Counted from the first letter of the stretch, positions 24,313-37,962 are shown. The stretch: 64,000 nucleotides of DNA from Liolophura sinensis (GCF_032854445.1 NC_088299.1:10473608-10537607); one strand, 5' to 3'. Numbers and translations are program-made. Notes: generated by a model not told the origin, from the sequence alone.

Positions 24313-24389
24313 CTGTCACAGGCAGTGCCAAGACACAGGACGTTCCACTACACACCGGAGTGGGTGGAGCTTCTCATACAGAACGTACC
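24313..24389 (-). other. Candidate exon, 77 nt, contains stop in its best frame
   Basis: A strong acceptor (T-run then GTACAG) opens a frame reading YVLYEKLHPLRCVVERPVSW, which hits TGA three bases before a moderate donor CAG|GTACTG. It could be a UTR exon or a stop-introducing cassette; chance is equally possible. Confidence 0.3.
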
Positions 24390-26992
24390 CTGTACAAAAA
24401 AAAAAGAATAAAATAACACCATGAATAAAATCTGTCTGACCTCAATTGGGATGAGCAGCCATGTAGGTTAGATTTGCTGTGTTCATATAGCCTGTGATCT
24501 GGAAGTAACTATATATTCTGACAGACAGATCACATACCTACTGCACTTAACAAACACACACTTGACTTTACCTTGGCTAAATGGACTCTCATGTACCGCT
24601 ACTATAGAACAGACATGATCCTATGTGGACTTTGAAAATGTGACACAGCCATATACAAGCACTTCCTCAACCATGTACACCCTAAACTGCCTCCAGGTCA
24701 CAAAAAAGGAATGTGCGTAATCTTTCTAATTACTCCTGAAAATAGTAATTATTTAATTTTAAATACTAATTACACAGCTAGTAAGTAAATAACTAAATAA
24801 TGACTAAGCTATTCACTTTACGTGATACGGTTATATAATGCAGAGCAAATGTTAAAATATACAAGACAGCATAATTTTATAGATTTACAAGTAGTAGCGG
24901 ATCATTTATTCATGAACTTGCATACAAACTGTGTTAACATTACGACACTGGAGACTTTGGTACATACAATGAAAAAGAAAAAAGAATACTCGGATAAATA
25001 AAAAGGAACATTAACACGAAGATATGGGTTGTAAGAGAAATGAAAAGTTATGTGAAAACTGATTTTTTTTCTTTAATTTTTGAAAGATATTTTATATCAG
25101 TTAATAGCCCTTCAATTTTATGAACATTTTTCATCCATGGCCAGAAATTTCAGGAAATAAGGACAACTTACTGGCAACGAGGGACCTGATTTTAGAGCCC
25201 CACATTCAGGCTCCCCCCCGCCACAGAGTTATTTTGACAGCTATCGCTATTACCCTAGTAACCAGCTATATGAAAACCCAGTCTACAACTAGCAAAACAG
25301 AAATACCTGTTATCAAATTTATCTAGACAATTTAATTAGTCAGTTATTTCCTTTAACACTGTGTACAGTTACTGGTTTTCTGTATCAGTTTCGTTAGAAT
25401 TTAACACCACATTCAAGGCTTCTCCACCTCTATAAAAAAAGGAACAGGTTTGTCTCTGAACTTAGAGCCATCGAGCATCACACAACATTGACATCATTTT
25501 AAATATGCTATTCTTAAAGAAGGTAGGGGAAAAATAACTAGCACACTTTCGAACATAAGTAATGATAATTTGAATTCACAACCACCAAACTCAGAATATA
25601 GGGAGGTCTGCATTTATTTGTACATGTAACCTGAGCCAAATCTGTCAGGAAAAAAGATAACATGCAGACAGTAAATATGGGCAACTGAGAATGAATGAAT
25701 GATAAAGAAAATGGCTTGCTGCCTCATCAGCAATATTTTAGCCTTATCCTGGCGAGGACTTATAAACCACCAGATGGTAAATGATTTTTAATACATCGAG
25801 GACATCCAAAATACAACACAAATATGACAAACTGGAAAAACAGCTGGTAGTGACTGACCATCCTAATATGGCATTCTACTGGGAATCTAGAGGATTTATA
25901 TAACAAATTTGGGTACATGTATGCTCATGGAATGTAACCCATAGCTATACCAACCAAAGCAGGCTATTAAGGGTATCTAAAAGACAATCATATCAGTAAA
26001 TAACATTACCTTCTTGTGAGCTGGATGAAAACAAACATCAATTTCCGATATTTATGTAGGTATACATGAAGTTCAAAGAGTGGTCTAGCTCTCGGGCAAG
26101 CATTTGAACAATGCAAGGACATGAGCAAAACCCATGTCTTCTTCACAGTACACTCATACGTGTACATCTGACCCGATAGCTCAACCAAGAGCTCCCTCAG
26201 GGCTGGGTTCAGTGAACACCTATTTTTTACCTGCCATTATTTCGGGTCACCCACCGGAACAGGGAAGCTAGTACTGTAATCCTGTGAGGTGACAGTAGAT
26301 GAAACCCCCTGCAAATATGTCATAGTAATACACACCGTAAGGACACTGTGACTGTCCCCCTGTACATAACCCCACCCACAACTGTGCCTTTGTCCTGCAG
26401 GCAATAAACTCCCTAGCACTGATGGGATTAAACATATTCAGGGGTTTCAACAGCTGGGAGGGCTCTTTACCATATTAAAACAGCTTCTTGGGAAATAATG
26501 GTTTAGACCATGTTTCATTGGTGGGGTGGGGAAGATGGGGTTGGGGGGGGGGGAGTATCGTAACATCTCCAAGTTGTGGTTACCCAAACTTAAACATGAA
26601 ATGTTACTCAGGGTACAAGTTAATCCTGAGCTACAAAAAGAATCTTACCCTGCCAACCAGCGTGGGTTCACAACCAAAGTTCTCAATGTCACCACTGAGA
26701 ATGCATTACCCTATAAATTCTTCAACCTTTTCAAACTCCTCTGCAACCAATATTTTGAAACACTTTGAGCGAGCTATGGGGTGTACAAAGATAATTTGCC
26801 ATGTTTTACGACGTTTTCATCTTTAATGACACAAACGAATGATTTTTAGCATAATTTTTGTTATAATTATGTACATAAATTCCACTGAAAAAAAGGGTTT
26901 TAGTGGTTGAAAATGTTGAACATTTGCAATAAAGATCTCTCCACTTCTGCATAAACGTAATACCTACATGTATAAAGATAAACAAAAACCAA

Positions 26993-27113
26993 AACCCCCT
27001 GGTTTCCCCCCTGGTTCTGCCCTGTTTCCACCCACCATAATGCTGGCCGCCACCGTGCAAGTGAAATATTCCTGAGTATGGCCTAAAACACCAATCAAAT
27101 AAATATATAAATA
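26993..27113 (+). mobile_element. SINE-A, 5'-truncated
   Basis: TTCCACCCACCATAATGCTG and TATGGCCTAAAACACCAATC with an AAATA tail. Confidence 0.85.
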
Positions 27114-27330
27114 TTCCACCCAGTATTTGTGTTGAACCTGGAGCTAACATAAGATTTGTTACATTAGGCCCGGGTTGAACAGAGTGCTAAAACAGGTTCT
27201 CAAAGCCTCAGTATGGGGCCTGGGCAGCTGCCCTTTTACACACACATACTTCATGTATGTTTTATAAAGAGTCTTGTTCACAGCTGATAGGTGTTGGGTT
27301 ATTATATAAAAGTACAATTTGTCCAGTACA

Positions 27331-27411
27331 CGTACTTGAACAACATGTCTCACTATGCTACTTGAACAACATGTCTCACTATGCTACTTGAACAACATGT
27401 CTCACTATGCT
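27331..27411. repeat. 26-bp tandem repeat, 3 copies
   Basis: ACTTGAACAACATGTCTCAC plus TATGCT repeated three times almost without change. Confidence 0.9.
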
Positions 27412-27727
27412 ACCTGTACATTTTTATGAGTATTTGAAAAATCATCCTATTTCACCCATCCTTTGGCTATGACTGCACATAATTCTACTTAGTATATTGT
27501 ACACCATGAGTGTGCATTGCTTTATTATCCGGTACTCTCCTGGACAGAGCCAGCAGATCTTTGCATGGGTTCAAACTTTGCATTCATCTTTTGAAGCCTC
27601 TGAAGTCTCAGGTAAAAGCGCAGAGAAATATTATGGTTTTTGAAGACAACAGATATCACAAAGACTACACGCTTTGGTTTGCAGCAATACATATTTCTTA
27701 CAATATCCCAACCCGTGCGTGAAGTTT

Positions 27728-27832
27728 AAAGCCACTGAACTGTTGTCCCCACCCATAAAACTGGCAGCTGTCATAAAAGTGAAAAATTCCTGAGCAGCTA
27801 GGGCATTAACTAATCACATAAAATGTAAATAA
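27728..27832 (+). mobile_element. Old SINE 3' fragment
   Basis: CAGCTGTCATAAAAGTGAAAA then TTCCTGAGCAG resembles the SINE-C 3' end. Heavily diverged. Confidence 0.4.
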
Positions 27833-29577
27833 ATTGAACTTATATATTCTTCTTGTGCAGTACTAGTCCCAATGGGATATATGATTGTGTTTACATGCAT
27901 GATGAAGAATGCTTGCTGTAAGCTGCTAAGTACATGGAGACGTGTTGACTTCATGTAGGAGGAATATTCAGCCTTGGCAGATTGGGAAATATAGTTAAAA
28001 TACTTATACTTACACATGCAAATTTCCAGTATTCAATGGTCTTCTCTATGTAGAAAATTTCAACAAAAATACTTGTGTTCATAAATATACATTAATTAAT
28101 AAATTAAATTTTTACTATTTTTAATGTAATAATTAGGCTGATTGTCAAACCACTAGATGCAACACTTGAATAAACTTCTTGAAGACAACCATGTCAAAGC
28201 TAGCCTATATGGTTAATTTCTGGCACGAACAAATAGTTTGAGTGCCTGGGATAAAAGTTCAACTTAACTCGCTTAAACTGATTTGTCTATTTACATGCGA
28301 TATCTAGAGGCAGCTCTACACGCATTGTAATTTTAAAATTAATGGTGTTAAAATGCAATCTCTCGTTTCAAGGGTTTGTTGCAAACAATGCAGTTCTGTT
28401 CAACTACACTGAGAAAAGTGCTGGCATAATGAAATAATATTCTGGCCAGGCAACCCAACTTTTTACAAAACTGTTTATATTTCCACAGGGCTGAGAAGAA
28501 TTCTAATATAACTGATTGTACATTAGCTTTCTTTATGAGCGTCTAGACACAGTCAAGATCGTTATCATCAACATGACATGCTTCACAGACTTTTCTCGCT
28601 TTAACACATACATACTGATTCCTAATAAAATGCTCGGGTGATTTTTACCTGCACATATTGACATGAACAAGCTGAACCAGGTACGTACATCCCACAGACA
28701 TGAAAACAGCCAGTTGTGTCACTGAAATCGGCTATAATGTAATTCTTTAACTTTTTCCCATGTTTGCAAAGTGTTTATTTTGCCATATACTGCTATACTG
28801 GGCATCAGTTTTTGTAAATACACTGATAAACTTACTCTTTAATGAAACCCTGAAATCAGCCAACCGAACCAATGTAGTTTTGTCTTCATAATCAAATGAA
28901 AAAGGTGCATAAATTGTATATGTGAAAAGGATTAGGAATTAAGGTACATATGTTGTCTTTTACAGTGAAGTAAATTAACTGTAGTAAAAGTTATGTGCAC
29001 TGCACCAAATTAATGTAGACTATGACAGAAAAGTGCACATTTATCATTTATTTCTGTATTGGAGAAGATGTTTCCGCAGACTTTAATTTTCAAATCAATA
29101 GGCCTGCTCTGAATTACCTCCCTTATTACACAACACCGGCCATGATATAACACGAGATTAGTTTTTGTAACATGAAACCGCAAGAAGTGGGATCTCGCCA
29201 ATTAAAGCATGCATGCATGAATGAGAAACATTCTCCAGACCACAAAATGTGAAAAAAAAAACATGATATAAGCCTTTAAGTCACAGAAATGTTGACAAGT
29301 TGAGAAATTTTGAATGAAGTCCATGTTTTTCAGTTTAAAACTTTGACAATAACAATGTTATCCATTGTATTCAATTAGGGACAGGATATAAAAATTATCT
29401 TTGAATCGATTAGAAAAATACAAACCGTTTATCCCGGACTTCCCAAATAAGTGTACAAAATTATAATCTGTCTTTAAGCTAAGTCTTCAATTGCCCCAAC
29501 TCTTCCAATTTTTAGGAAAGATATTAGTAGTGCTGACAGCAGAATATGATATTTCTTTCCAAGCTTTATGGAAAAGT

Positions 29578-29926
29578 GAGTGAGTGAGTGAGTGCTTGGG
29601 GTTTCACGTTGTATTTTTTTTTCAGTCATGTGACGACGGAGGAGTCCTTAGAGTGCATGCAGGTGTAATGTGCCTCCTTGTTGCAACACAGATTTCCACC
29701 GCTCTTTTATCTAGTGCCACTTCATTGAGATGACTTACCGAAGGCAAGTAGCCTGATCCATTATAATAATACGAGTTAACAAGTTGTCGCACTCTCCCCT
29801 TAATGCTGAACCCCAAGTGAGGAAGTTACAACTTGCTCTTTTAAGGCCTTATGTGTGTCCCACCCTATGATTTACCCTGGATCTAATGCCCCGAAACAGA
29901 CGCTCTACCAACTGAGCTATTGGGGC
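29578..29926 (-). mobile_element. SINE-B, near full length, tRNA-derived head
   Basis: On the minus strand it begins GCCCCAATAGCTCAGTTGGT, with a box A (TAGCTCAGTTGGTAGAGCG) like a genuine tRNA, and ends in a (CTCA)n tail seen as GAGTGAGTGAGTG on plus. The 3' block AGTCATGTGACGACGG recurs at 36.7, 56.0 and 57.1 kb. Non-coding; transcription would use the internal Pol III boxes. Confidence 0.85.
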
Positions 29927-31484
29927 TGTTTTTGTTTTTTTTGAAGTAAAGATATGAGGATTTCAGAATTGCTGGAAAACACCTTTTCAGTTTCGTGTAC
30001 TTTGACCTGGGAAATGTTTTCTGAGTTCCCAACAATTTCTGCAATGGGAACCAATTTACCTGTAATTTAGTATTAATGGCATTTCATCAAAACAAAAGTT
30101 TGGTGTTTGGTGAAGATCTTGAGGAAAAAAGGGAGAGAACTGGGTATTCTAAACTTTGTTAGTTTGAGTTATCTCCCCTACCCAAAGAGTACAACGCACC
30201 ATGTGTTAAATACCACTTCTACAACAGCATTGCAATCAAATGCATCTCAGAATCAGAATTTCATACGAATCACAACTTCCTTGGTCAAGGACCTTGACTG
30301 GCTTTCTGTCCTACATGTAATTCATCGGTTGTGCTACTTCCCGTCCATCGTAACGTGGCAGATGGCAATGCAGACTCGCTGTACACAGAGATTGAAAAAG
30401 GTCCATTTTCATCAGACCACTTGTGGCAACAAAGTACAAAGTAATGAGTGTAAAGCCAAACCTTTTTTTGTGGGAAACAGACTTTCGGTTCCATGAAATT
30501 TTAACCTGGGAACTGACACTGAAACAGAATGATCACTGCTATGAAATCTGGACCTTGTTAGATAGTTGTCATCAACATCAACCAATCAGCATCTATGAAA
30601 ATGTCATGCGAGTTCATACAAAATGGAGGCTGGGGAGCGGGGGGATCACATGACCTTGACCTTGAACGTATGACTGTCTTTAGATGCTGGATTCTTCAAA
30701 AATGGACAACAAATGTTGCTCGTGTGCATGTAATCAATATTCTGGATCATTTGACAATGGATCTGAAAGTCCAATTTTCAACAACAAATGTTGTCTGTGT
30801 GCGACAGGCTTATAAATGCACCTTCCAAATGCGGGAGTAATCTCAAGGGAGGTAATTCAGTACAGCCCTAATGACTGCATCTAAAGACATGGTGAAATAG
30901 TATTAATAATCATTTGTACCAGAGTTTATATGTATGATGATTGGGGTCAACATTAATTGTCTAGTAACAATGTTTTCTTCTTATTTCAGAATATCTGTGT
31001 CTAGCAACATAGTGTAATGAATTGTCTGATAACCTCTGAGGGGATTGGGGGACATATTTCCTGGAGTAAATATAGGCTACCGATGTCAAACATGGCACTA
31101 GAGGAAAACGTCTTCAAGTTTCTTTCTAACCAGGTAGGCCAACGACCAAACAGTATGTGGGTTTTACTAAGAATACATGCAGGAATATTCAGAGCATAAG
31201 TTTGATGGAGCACTTCCAGCGCTTCAGTGTGATCTTGTCTACTGTCAGATTAAAGCATAGCAATATTGTAAGGCTAGACAATTATAAAGCTGGCCCTAGA
31301 ATTGTGCTAGGATCTGAGGACTGCAGGCTGCTAAGGAAGAAAGGCGAAGCTGCCTTAATTTCAGTGCGCATATTTGTAAAGGTCTGTGCTAAATGACTAC
31401 TATAGCGACGTTATAATATCGGAGTAAAAGTGTCCGGTGAGACCACAGGTACGCGAATCCAGTTTGTAAACCCTATATGTGTCA

Positions 31485-31600
31485 AATACCAGCCTCCTAC
31501 ACGTATAAAAGTCTAAATAAAGGCATGAAACGACTTTCAACACCATATGCCAGCCTCCTACATGCATAAAAGTCTAAATAAAGGTATGAAACGACTTTCA
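31485..31600. repeat. Direct duplication of about 60 bp
   Basis: CCAGCCTCCTAC and the following 45 bases, including TAAAAGTCTAAATAAAGG, occur twice in tandem. Confidence 0.85.
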
Positions 31601-32852
31601 AGACAAAGCAATGTCTACGAAATTCAAGAAATAAAGCCTTCAACCTCCAACTTTTCCACTCGTTTCCCTACCTGGAGATATTATCTGCTGGAATCCACCA
31701 TTAGTATTTCCAAATCAAATGTATTTTGTCTCAGTGCCACTTATATATGAACTATCTGATTCCGCGAGACATACCGGTAGGCCTATATGGTTTACGGACT
31801 GGATTTGAGCGCCTGTCGGTGAAGCAAATTTATAAAGAAACGAAAAGCTATAGATGAAACTATTCATTTCATTTCAGTTGTGGAAACAAGCAGGTAGCAA
31901 CACTCTAAGATCTGCTGAAAACCTTCACATATGAAGATGAACTTAATTCGCCTTTCCAAAACGAAACTAAATCAGCCTATGTTGAATATGTATGCTCACC
32001 AACAACAACGTGTGTTACGCGTGGGGTGGCCTGTAAGCGCTTTCCGATGTCAGTGTGCGAATAATTATAACACTATCAGGCTTTTTTCAAGGCTAAATCA
32101 TCTGCTGTTACTCTTACTACACGTACACACTTACATTCCCTTTGGTTGAAGTGGGATTACTATCCAACAACATCGAACTTGATGAATGAAAAGTGAAGCC
32201 GAGGTATTGTCTGGCATCTTCTCTGCTGTCAGCCCTCCTCGTACTTGGCGGGTTAGCAAATGACGTCATCAACTGGAGACGTTTGATTGGCCTATATGTG
32301 TTTATTTTTCCCCATGATTTTATTTATTGATTGATTAAATGAGAACCCGCAACCATCCACATGTTGCCAATTGAAGTTTCGCCGCATTCAAGAATATTTT
32401 CACTTTTCCTCTGGACAGGAATCTGCTGCTGACGAAAAACTCGATGACGACCTGAAGCTGGAATCAAATGTATACACAACTAGGAGGGATTTCAATGCGT
32501 GACAAACATTAAGCGCTGCATAAATTTGGGGGGAAATGTAGGCTAGGTTATCGTATCCTTGATAACATTGCTCTATTTGTGTTATACATGATTAAGTTCG
32601 ATGTCAACCTATATGAACATTTATGTATAGCTGTTAATGTACTTTTCGCTGAAAGTCGGTGAAAGGGAAATAATTCATCCGGTCATCTCGCTACAAAACA
32701 GTTAACTCATGGACCTGTATATATAGAGCTTTATCTCTGTGTCTTTGTAACAGTTAACAAAATATAGGCCTCTCTAGCCATTTTGTGAACAGTTAGGCCT
32801 GACTACTGCGGAAAATGCATTATCGGAATCGATTATAAACTATAAATTTATT

Positions 32853-32940
32853 CGATTTATTTATTTGATATTTTTTACTTTTTTTTATATTTACTTATAC
32901 GACGGCGGCCACCATTATAGTGAGTGGAAACGGGATATTA
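32853..32940 (-). mobile_element. SINE-A fragment
   Basis: TTTATTTATTTGATATTTTT then TACGACGGCGGCCACCAT. 5'-truncated. A further scrap is at 32325-32410. Confidence 0.65.
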
Positions 32941-33162
32941 GCGATCAGGTGTAGAAGTATGTAGAGCTAACTAAAGCCCGGGGCACAGCCATCCACAGAC
33001 GGCCAGAGAGGAAATAAATCGATTAATAAATCATTAAATTACCGGTAGTTAATTGCATCAAAGCAGCATGACTCACGCTGAATTTAAATCAGTGAACAGC
33101 TAAGAATATTCCATCAGCGTATCTGTATGTGTAGACAATTTTAACAGGGTACCCTTCGAAAA

Positions 33163-33440
33163 TTAATCTGTTAACTTTAATAGAATGTCTGTTGTCTAAG
33201 TGATGCTAGAATGTATTCTGTTAATATAACACAATATTCTGTCATATTCTACATAATATCCTGTTAGTCTATTAGAATCTTCATGTTGAATTAATAGAAT
33301 ATGTGTAGGCCTAATATTTCTGGCATATGTGTGTTATATCTGGGATGCCTCCTCCAATAACAGAATACATTCTAGCGTACTCAGACAACAGATTTTCTGT
33401 TATTGTGAACAGATTATTTTTTGATGGTATATTTTCATGT
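33163..33440. mobile_element. MITE, family P2, long terminal inverted repeats
   Basis: The left arm TTAATCTGTTAACTTTAATA and GTCTGTTGTCTAAGTGATGC is mirrored at the right end (AGACAACAGATTTTCTG, AACAGATTA). No ORF. Three related copies are at 34068-34712 (interrupted), 34290-34534 and 47091-47308. The autonomous partner is unknown. Confidence 0.8.
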
Positions 33441-34229
33441 TATATTTGTTCTCGTCGCTTTAAGTGGTCTACAATGCTATTTCGCGTAGTCTCACATGAA
33501 GTTCACAAGCCTGCCGCCGTTATATGACTTACGTCACATGTCGCCAAAAGGTCCATGTTTAAAATGTATATTGTCGGCCGGGAATCAGACGTACAAAGAA
33601 ACGCTCTAGACTATATATGCTCAATAAATCAACATAGAAGATGCCAACTAAGACAAAATTTCCCTATCTTTTTTATGTAAAATGCTAATATATATCAGCT
33701 GTAAATAAATTTAATTTTAGTATGTGTGAATATTGGTACCAGTAATGCCTAAATGCTTTCAGAGGAGTTAAGTGTGCGTGATTTACCCTTCAACTGTAAA
33801 GTAAGTGTAAAGTAAATACGTCTGAAAGTATAGGACATATAAGCAGCTACAACATGAAATAGCATTTTTTATTTCAAAGAAGATAATAAATCGACGTGTA
33901 CAAAATTTGTTACATTTTCTACACATGATGTATGAAGACTATTTAATAGCTTACAGCTTATTTTACACAAAAATGCCGAATATTTTCTATATTTAAACCT
34001 TCTTTTTGCTTGCTGCATGGTGGCATGCGGCTGGTGGCAGCTTTCCACGATGAAGCAACACAAAAAATAATCTGCCAATTTTAACAGAAATTCTCTTGTC
34101 TGAGTGATGCTACATGTAGAATGTATTCTGTTACTATAACACAATATTTTGTCATATTCGACATAGTATCTTGTTAGTCTGATAGAATCTTTATGTTGAA
34201 TTAATAGAATATGAGTGTTATATATAACA

Positions 34230-34632
34230 TTTATTTGATTTATTTATTTGATTTGTGTTTTACGCCGTACTCAAGAATATTTCACTTATCTGTTAACTTT
34301 AACAGAATGTCTGTTGTCTAAGTGATGCTAGAATGTATTCTGTTAATTTAACACATTATCCTGTCATATTCAACATAATATCCTGTTAGTCTATTAGAAT
34401 CTTCATGTTGAATTAATAGAATATGTGTAATATATCTGGGATATGTGTGTTATATCTGGGATGCCTCCTCCAATAACAGGAATATATTCTGGCATCACTC
34501 AGACAACAGATTTTTTTGATGGTATATTTTCCTGTTATACGACGGTGGCCAGCATTATGGTGGGAGGGGCATAGCCCGGTGGAAACCCACAACCATCCGC
34601 AGGTTGCTGACATACCTTCCCACGTATGGCCG
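34230..34632 (-). mobile_element. SINE-A inserted in P2 MITE, itself split by another P2 MITE
   Basis: The SINE pieces 34230-34289 and 34535-34632 read continuously once the inner insert is removed. TATATATAACA occurs at 34219-34229 and 34633-34643 as an 11-bp target duplication. 5'-truncated, tail toward the left. Confidence 0.9.
34290..34534. mobile_element. Inner P2 MITE inside the SINE
   Basis: Begins CTGTTAACTTTAACAGAATG and ends GATGGTATATTTTCCTG, flanked by TTAT (34286-34289 and 34535-34538). The same right-end sequence follows the inverted repeat of the 33163 copy, so the element extends past its palindromic part. Confidence 0.8.
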
Positions 34633-34729
34633 TATATATAACAGAGCAATCTGCCGCAACAGCAGTATACATTCTAGCATCACAGACTTTCTGTTAAAAT
34701 TAAAAGATTAATTTTTTGCCTGAAACTAT

Positions 34730-34909
34730 TCATTTATTTGATTGATGTTTTACGCTTACACGTCGGGAGGAAACCTGGCAGATCCGAGGAAAACCCCACG
34801 GCCATCCACAGGTTGCTGCTAGGCCTTCCCACGTACGGTCGGATAGGAAACCAGCATGAGCTGAAACTTACAGCGACCGCAATGGTGAGAAGCTCCTGGG
34901 TCATAGAGG
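34730..34909 (-). mobile_element. SINE-A, nearly full length
   Basis: Contains the tail complement, core with a deletion, CCATCCACAGGTTGCTGCTA and part of the tRNA-related head (GAAGCTCCTGGGTCAT). Confidence 0.8.
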
Positions 34910-35384
34910 CCTCCGATCCAGTTGACAATTTTTCACATCTATGGCGGTGTTTCATGCAGGTTTGTGGGCGCAGTCTTGCATAAAACTGGTTTGCCCAATG
35001 GAGGATAACCTCCGCTCATAGTCGGACACCCCATGAACCTCCTAACTTAAAAGTGCAGCCTAACACCACGGGATCACGAAACGATGTTAAAACTTGAGTC
35101 ACAATTTCAATTGTTAAACTTGGTTTGCTCCTGGAATTTGTTCTTACCCAGAATTTACATTGTCAAGAAATATTTTGACCATGTTATGTAAAAAAATAAC
35201 AATTTAAAGTGAACTGAAATTTTTACTTAAGATGCCTAAGATCGCTTCGTGATGTCGAGGCCAGGGATGTGGGGTAAAGCTATAACCATTCATTCATTGG
35301 TCTGAGGGCCATGGTTACAGGGAAAGGTACGAATTAGCGATAGATCCAGTCAGATTAATATACCTGACCATATGTGCATTACTT

Positions 35385-35553
35385 ATATTTATTTTATTGG
35401 TGTTTTACACCGTACCCAAGAATATCTCACATTATGGTGGGAGGAAATTAACACACGACCATAAGCAAATTGCTGGCAAACCTTCCCATGCACATACGGC
35501 TCTTGGGTCATTGCGCCGCGCTGGCACGCTAGCCACTAGGCCACGGAGGCCCG
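35385..35553 (-). mobile_element. SINE-A with internal deletion and intact head end
   Basis: TATTGGTGTTTTACACCGTA at one end and GGCCACGGAGGCCC at the other. The middle is shortened. Confidence 0.85.
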
Positions 35554-36403
35554 CACTTTCTTGTAAGCTATATATATGTTCTCACCACTAAAATCACAAA
35601 TACACGCATAGTTAAATAGGTCTTTCTAATTTTAATGCATTAAGCACAGCTTTGACTTATACATGATATAGATGCCCCGCACAGCAGCTGTACTTTTCAC
35701 TTGAGCTTCACTGGCCATGGTCATCTGGTTTCTGAAGGTACTTTCCGAATCTGAAAGATAAAATACGTGTATGATTCCATGCTGTTATCGCCACTAATGT
35801 ATGTAAAGGGTAAAACTATTATATGCCTAAATCCAAGTTCAAGGGTGGGGGAAGATCAGGGTTGGGTACATGATGTGATGTCATATGTCATCAACATGAA
35901 CGAAAATATAACAAAGTTTTGAATAAGAACGAACTAAGAAGAGACTTTGCCTGAATTGTCTAGTTTTTTTCCATTATAGAAAAGTGCATTTCAAATAAAT
36001 CTCTACAGACAAAAATTGTTTTTTTTTCTTCGTGAACCCTCATGTTAAACTACATGAAAATTTCTACTGAATATGATTAAGGATTGTTATTCAGTAATAC
36101 ATGAAACCTCTCGACGAATCTTAGCGCACAAACCTATTTGCATAATAATAGGATGACAAAATGACACAGCTTTTCTAAGAACGATTCACATTTATTTATT
36201 TATAGGTGGATGAAACCGAAGTGTCCGGATTAATTAAAACACTGCACTTGGTCAGGTGCCTGATGATTATCGTGGCTTAAAACCGAAACCGAAGCAGCGT
36301 GATCTGGACGCGAAAACGACACCTCAGGTCAAAGTTTTGGGCCCATCGAATGATTTATGTACCGGACATGCATATGCCTATTCTGACAGGATTATATATT
36401 AAA

Positions 36404-36765
36404 AGGCCGCTTCGGTGGACAAACGGTTAGAGCGTCCGCCTCGAAGTGAGAAGGCCCGGGATCAAACCCTGATCGTGTCACACCGAAAACTTTAAAAATA
36501 GTACTTGTTGCTGCCTCGCTTGGCGCTCAGCAGGTTGGTGCAAGAAAACATGAGTGGTTGTCAGTATAATTTGACTGGGTGGGGTGTCATGTCAGGTGTC
36601 TTCGGCATGATACTTGAGTGACTGCAGCACTTTAGCTACTCGCCCTGCCACAAGAAGAGACAGTATATGTACACACACCTAATAACTCCTCATCGTCATA
36701 TGACTGAAAAATTGTAAAGTATCACGTTAAACCCCAAGCATTCATTCATTCATTCATTCTTTTAT
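36404..36765 (+). mobile_element. SINE-B variant, full length, (CATT)n tail
   Basis: Head GGCCGCTTCGGTGGACAAAC then GGTTAGAGCG and GGGATCAAACCC, matching Pol III boxes A and B. The body includes GCTTGGCGCTCAGCAGG. The 3' block CATATGACTGAAAAATTGTA and CATTCATTCATT tail are shared with the 29.6-kb copy, but the middle is different. Confidence 0.85.
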
Positions 36766-37271
36766 GAAAATGTATGCTAACATAGCACGTTTCTATGGAT
36801 ATAGAAAATCAGAAAACTTTACGGATTTTCCTGACACTCTCGGCGACATTCAGTGGCTTCTGGGCTGTCCCACGTGACATATGCATGCTCTGTCTTAGTC
36901 TTCAGACATTCCATTTCACAGGCCATCTCCAAGGTAACCAACTGGCTCGTGCATGTCACTGGAAGCAGCCAATGTAATTATTGAACATTGAAAAAAAGTC
37001 AAAACACAAAAATTGTAAGTGCAATCCGATTTCGAGTGGAAACCATGAACATGTATCATTAAAGAATAATCTGATATTTATTTGTTTATGTTTATATACC
37101 ATTCCCCGCCCAACCTCACCCCCGACCACGCTGATTCAAGTCGTTAAAACGCTGGCTCAGCGCAAATATCAGGGCCCATGGCAAATAAGGTCGTGCGTTC
37201 CAATTCAGTTCTCGTTGGTTTGGTTGTGGTTTAAAAAAAAGTCAAGTGGTTTGTCAGGTATAATAGTATAC

Positions 37272-37345
37272 CTGCCGAAGGTCGGTGGTTTAATCCGAGT
37301 ACCCCAGTTTCCACCACACCATCTTCGATTATTAGTGAAAACATC
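37272..37345 (+). mobile_element. SINE-C fragment
   Basis: GAAGGTCGGTGGTTTAATCC and CAGTTTCCACCACACC. Confidence 0.6.
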
Positions 37346-37404
37346 TTAGACCACGGCTTTCTACACTAATGAAATAAAAAAGTCAGATAAGTTATTTGAA
37401 AGAT

Positions 37405-37500
37405 GTTTAAGGAGATTTATGAGCGGGGCAATTAACTGGCGTGCCCGGAGTAAACCACTGTCCGTTGGCAAATTACTGGAGAGCTCACCCACGTGAGACA
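37405..37500 (-). mobile_element. SINE-C fragment
   Basis: CCCGGAGTAAACCACTGTCC is the complement of the SINE-C central block. Confidence 0.55.
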
Positions 37501-37962
37501 CTGAAACTTGCACGTCATATTCGCCATAACTGATAAAAGATAAATAATCTTCATTTGTTGTTTTCCGTGTTTTTTCACGATACGTATACAGTTGTTGGCA
37601 TTACATTCTTACTCGCCTTTCTCCAGACTACCATCTTCGAAGCATTGTTGTTAGTATTACCTGCACACAATGTGACCATTAACCCCAGAAGAGTAAGTCT
37701 GTTCATGACGACAGCGAATCTTTGTGTATACTGGTGCATCCTTGTGTATTTATCCAGATTTAAACATGGAATTTAGACACTGCTACTGTACAGATATCTA
37801 GACTACTGTTTTGGCACACATACTATTTAGCACATGGCAATTTCCCACTATCGTCGCAACCTATATATAGCCTCATTTTACTAGATATTGCAAAATATTA
37901 AAAAGTTGTCAGCAAAAAATATCGCAGAGAAATAAAGTGGCAATGTTTTATCTCCGGCGTCC

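Larger units (their letters stand above)
34068..34712. mobile_element. P2 MITE split by a SINE
   Basis: The left part (34068-34229) and right part (34644-34712) together make one P2 element: inverted termini TAATCTG...CAGA/TTA and the shared GAATGTATTCTGTTACTATA block. The gap holds a SINE-A with target duplications. Confidence 0.8.

Noticed and set aside
26237-26450. Two overlapping minus ORFs, one ending in a Tyr-rich segment
   Set aside because: No donor or fitting acceptor, and both frames are open at once, as in stop-poor non-coding DNA.
29870-29926. tRNA-like sequence with a good box A
   Set aside because: It is the head of a SINE-B. The flanking body and tail are SINE and the downstream tRNA fold is not kept. 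The same applies to heads at 36.4, 44.2, 45.8, 47.7, 49.4 and 52.6 kb.
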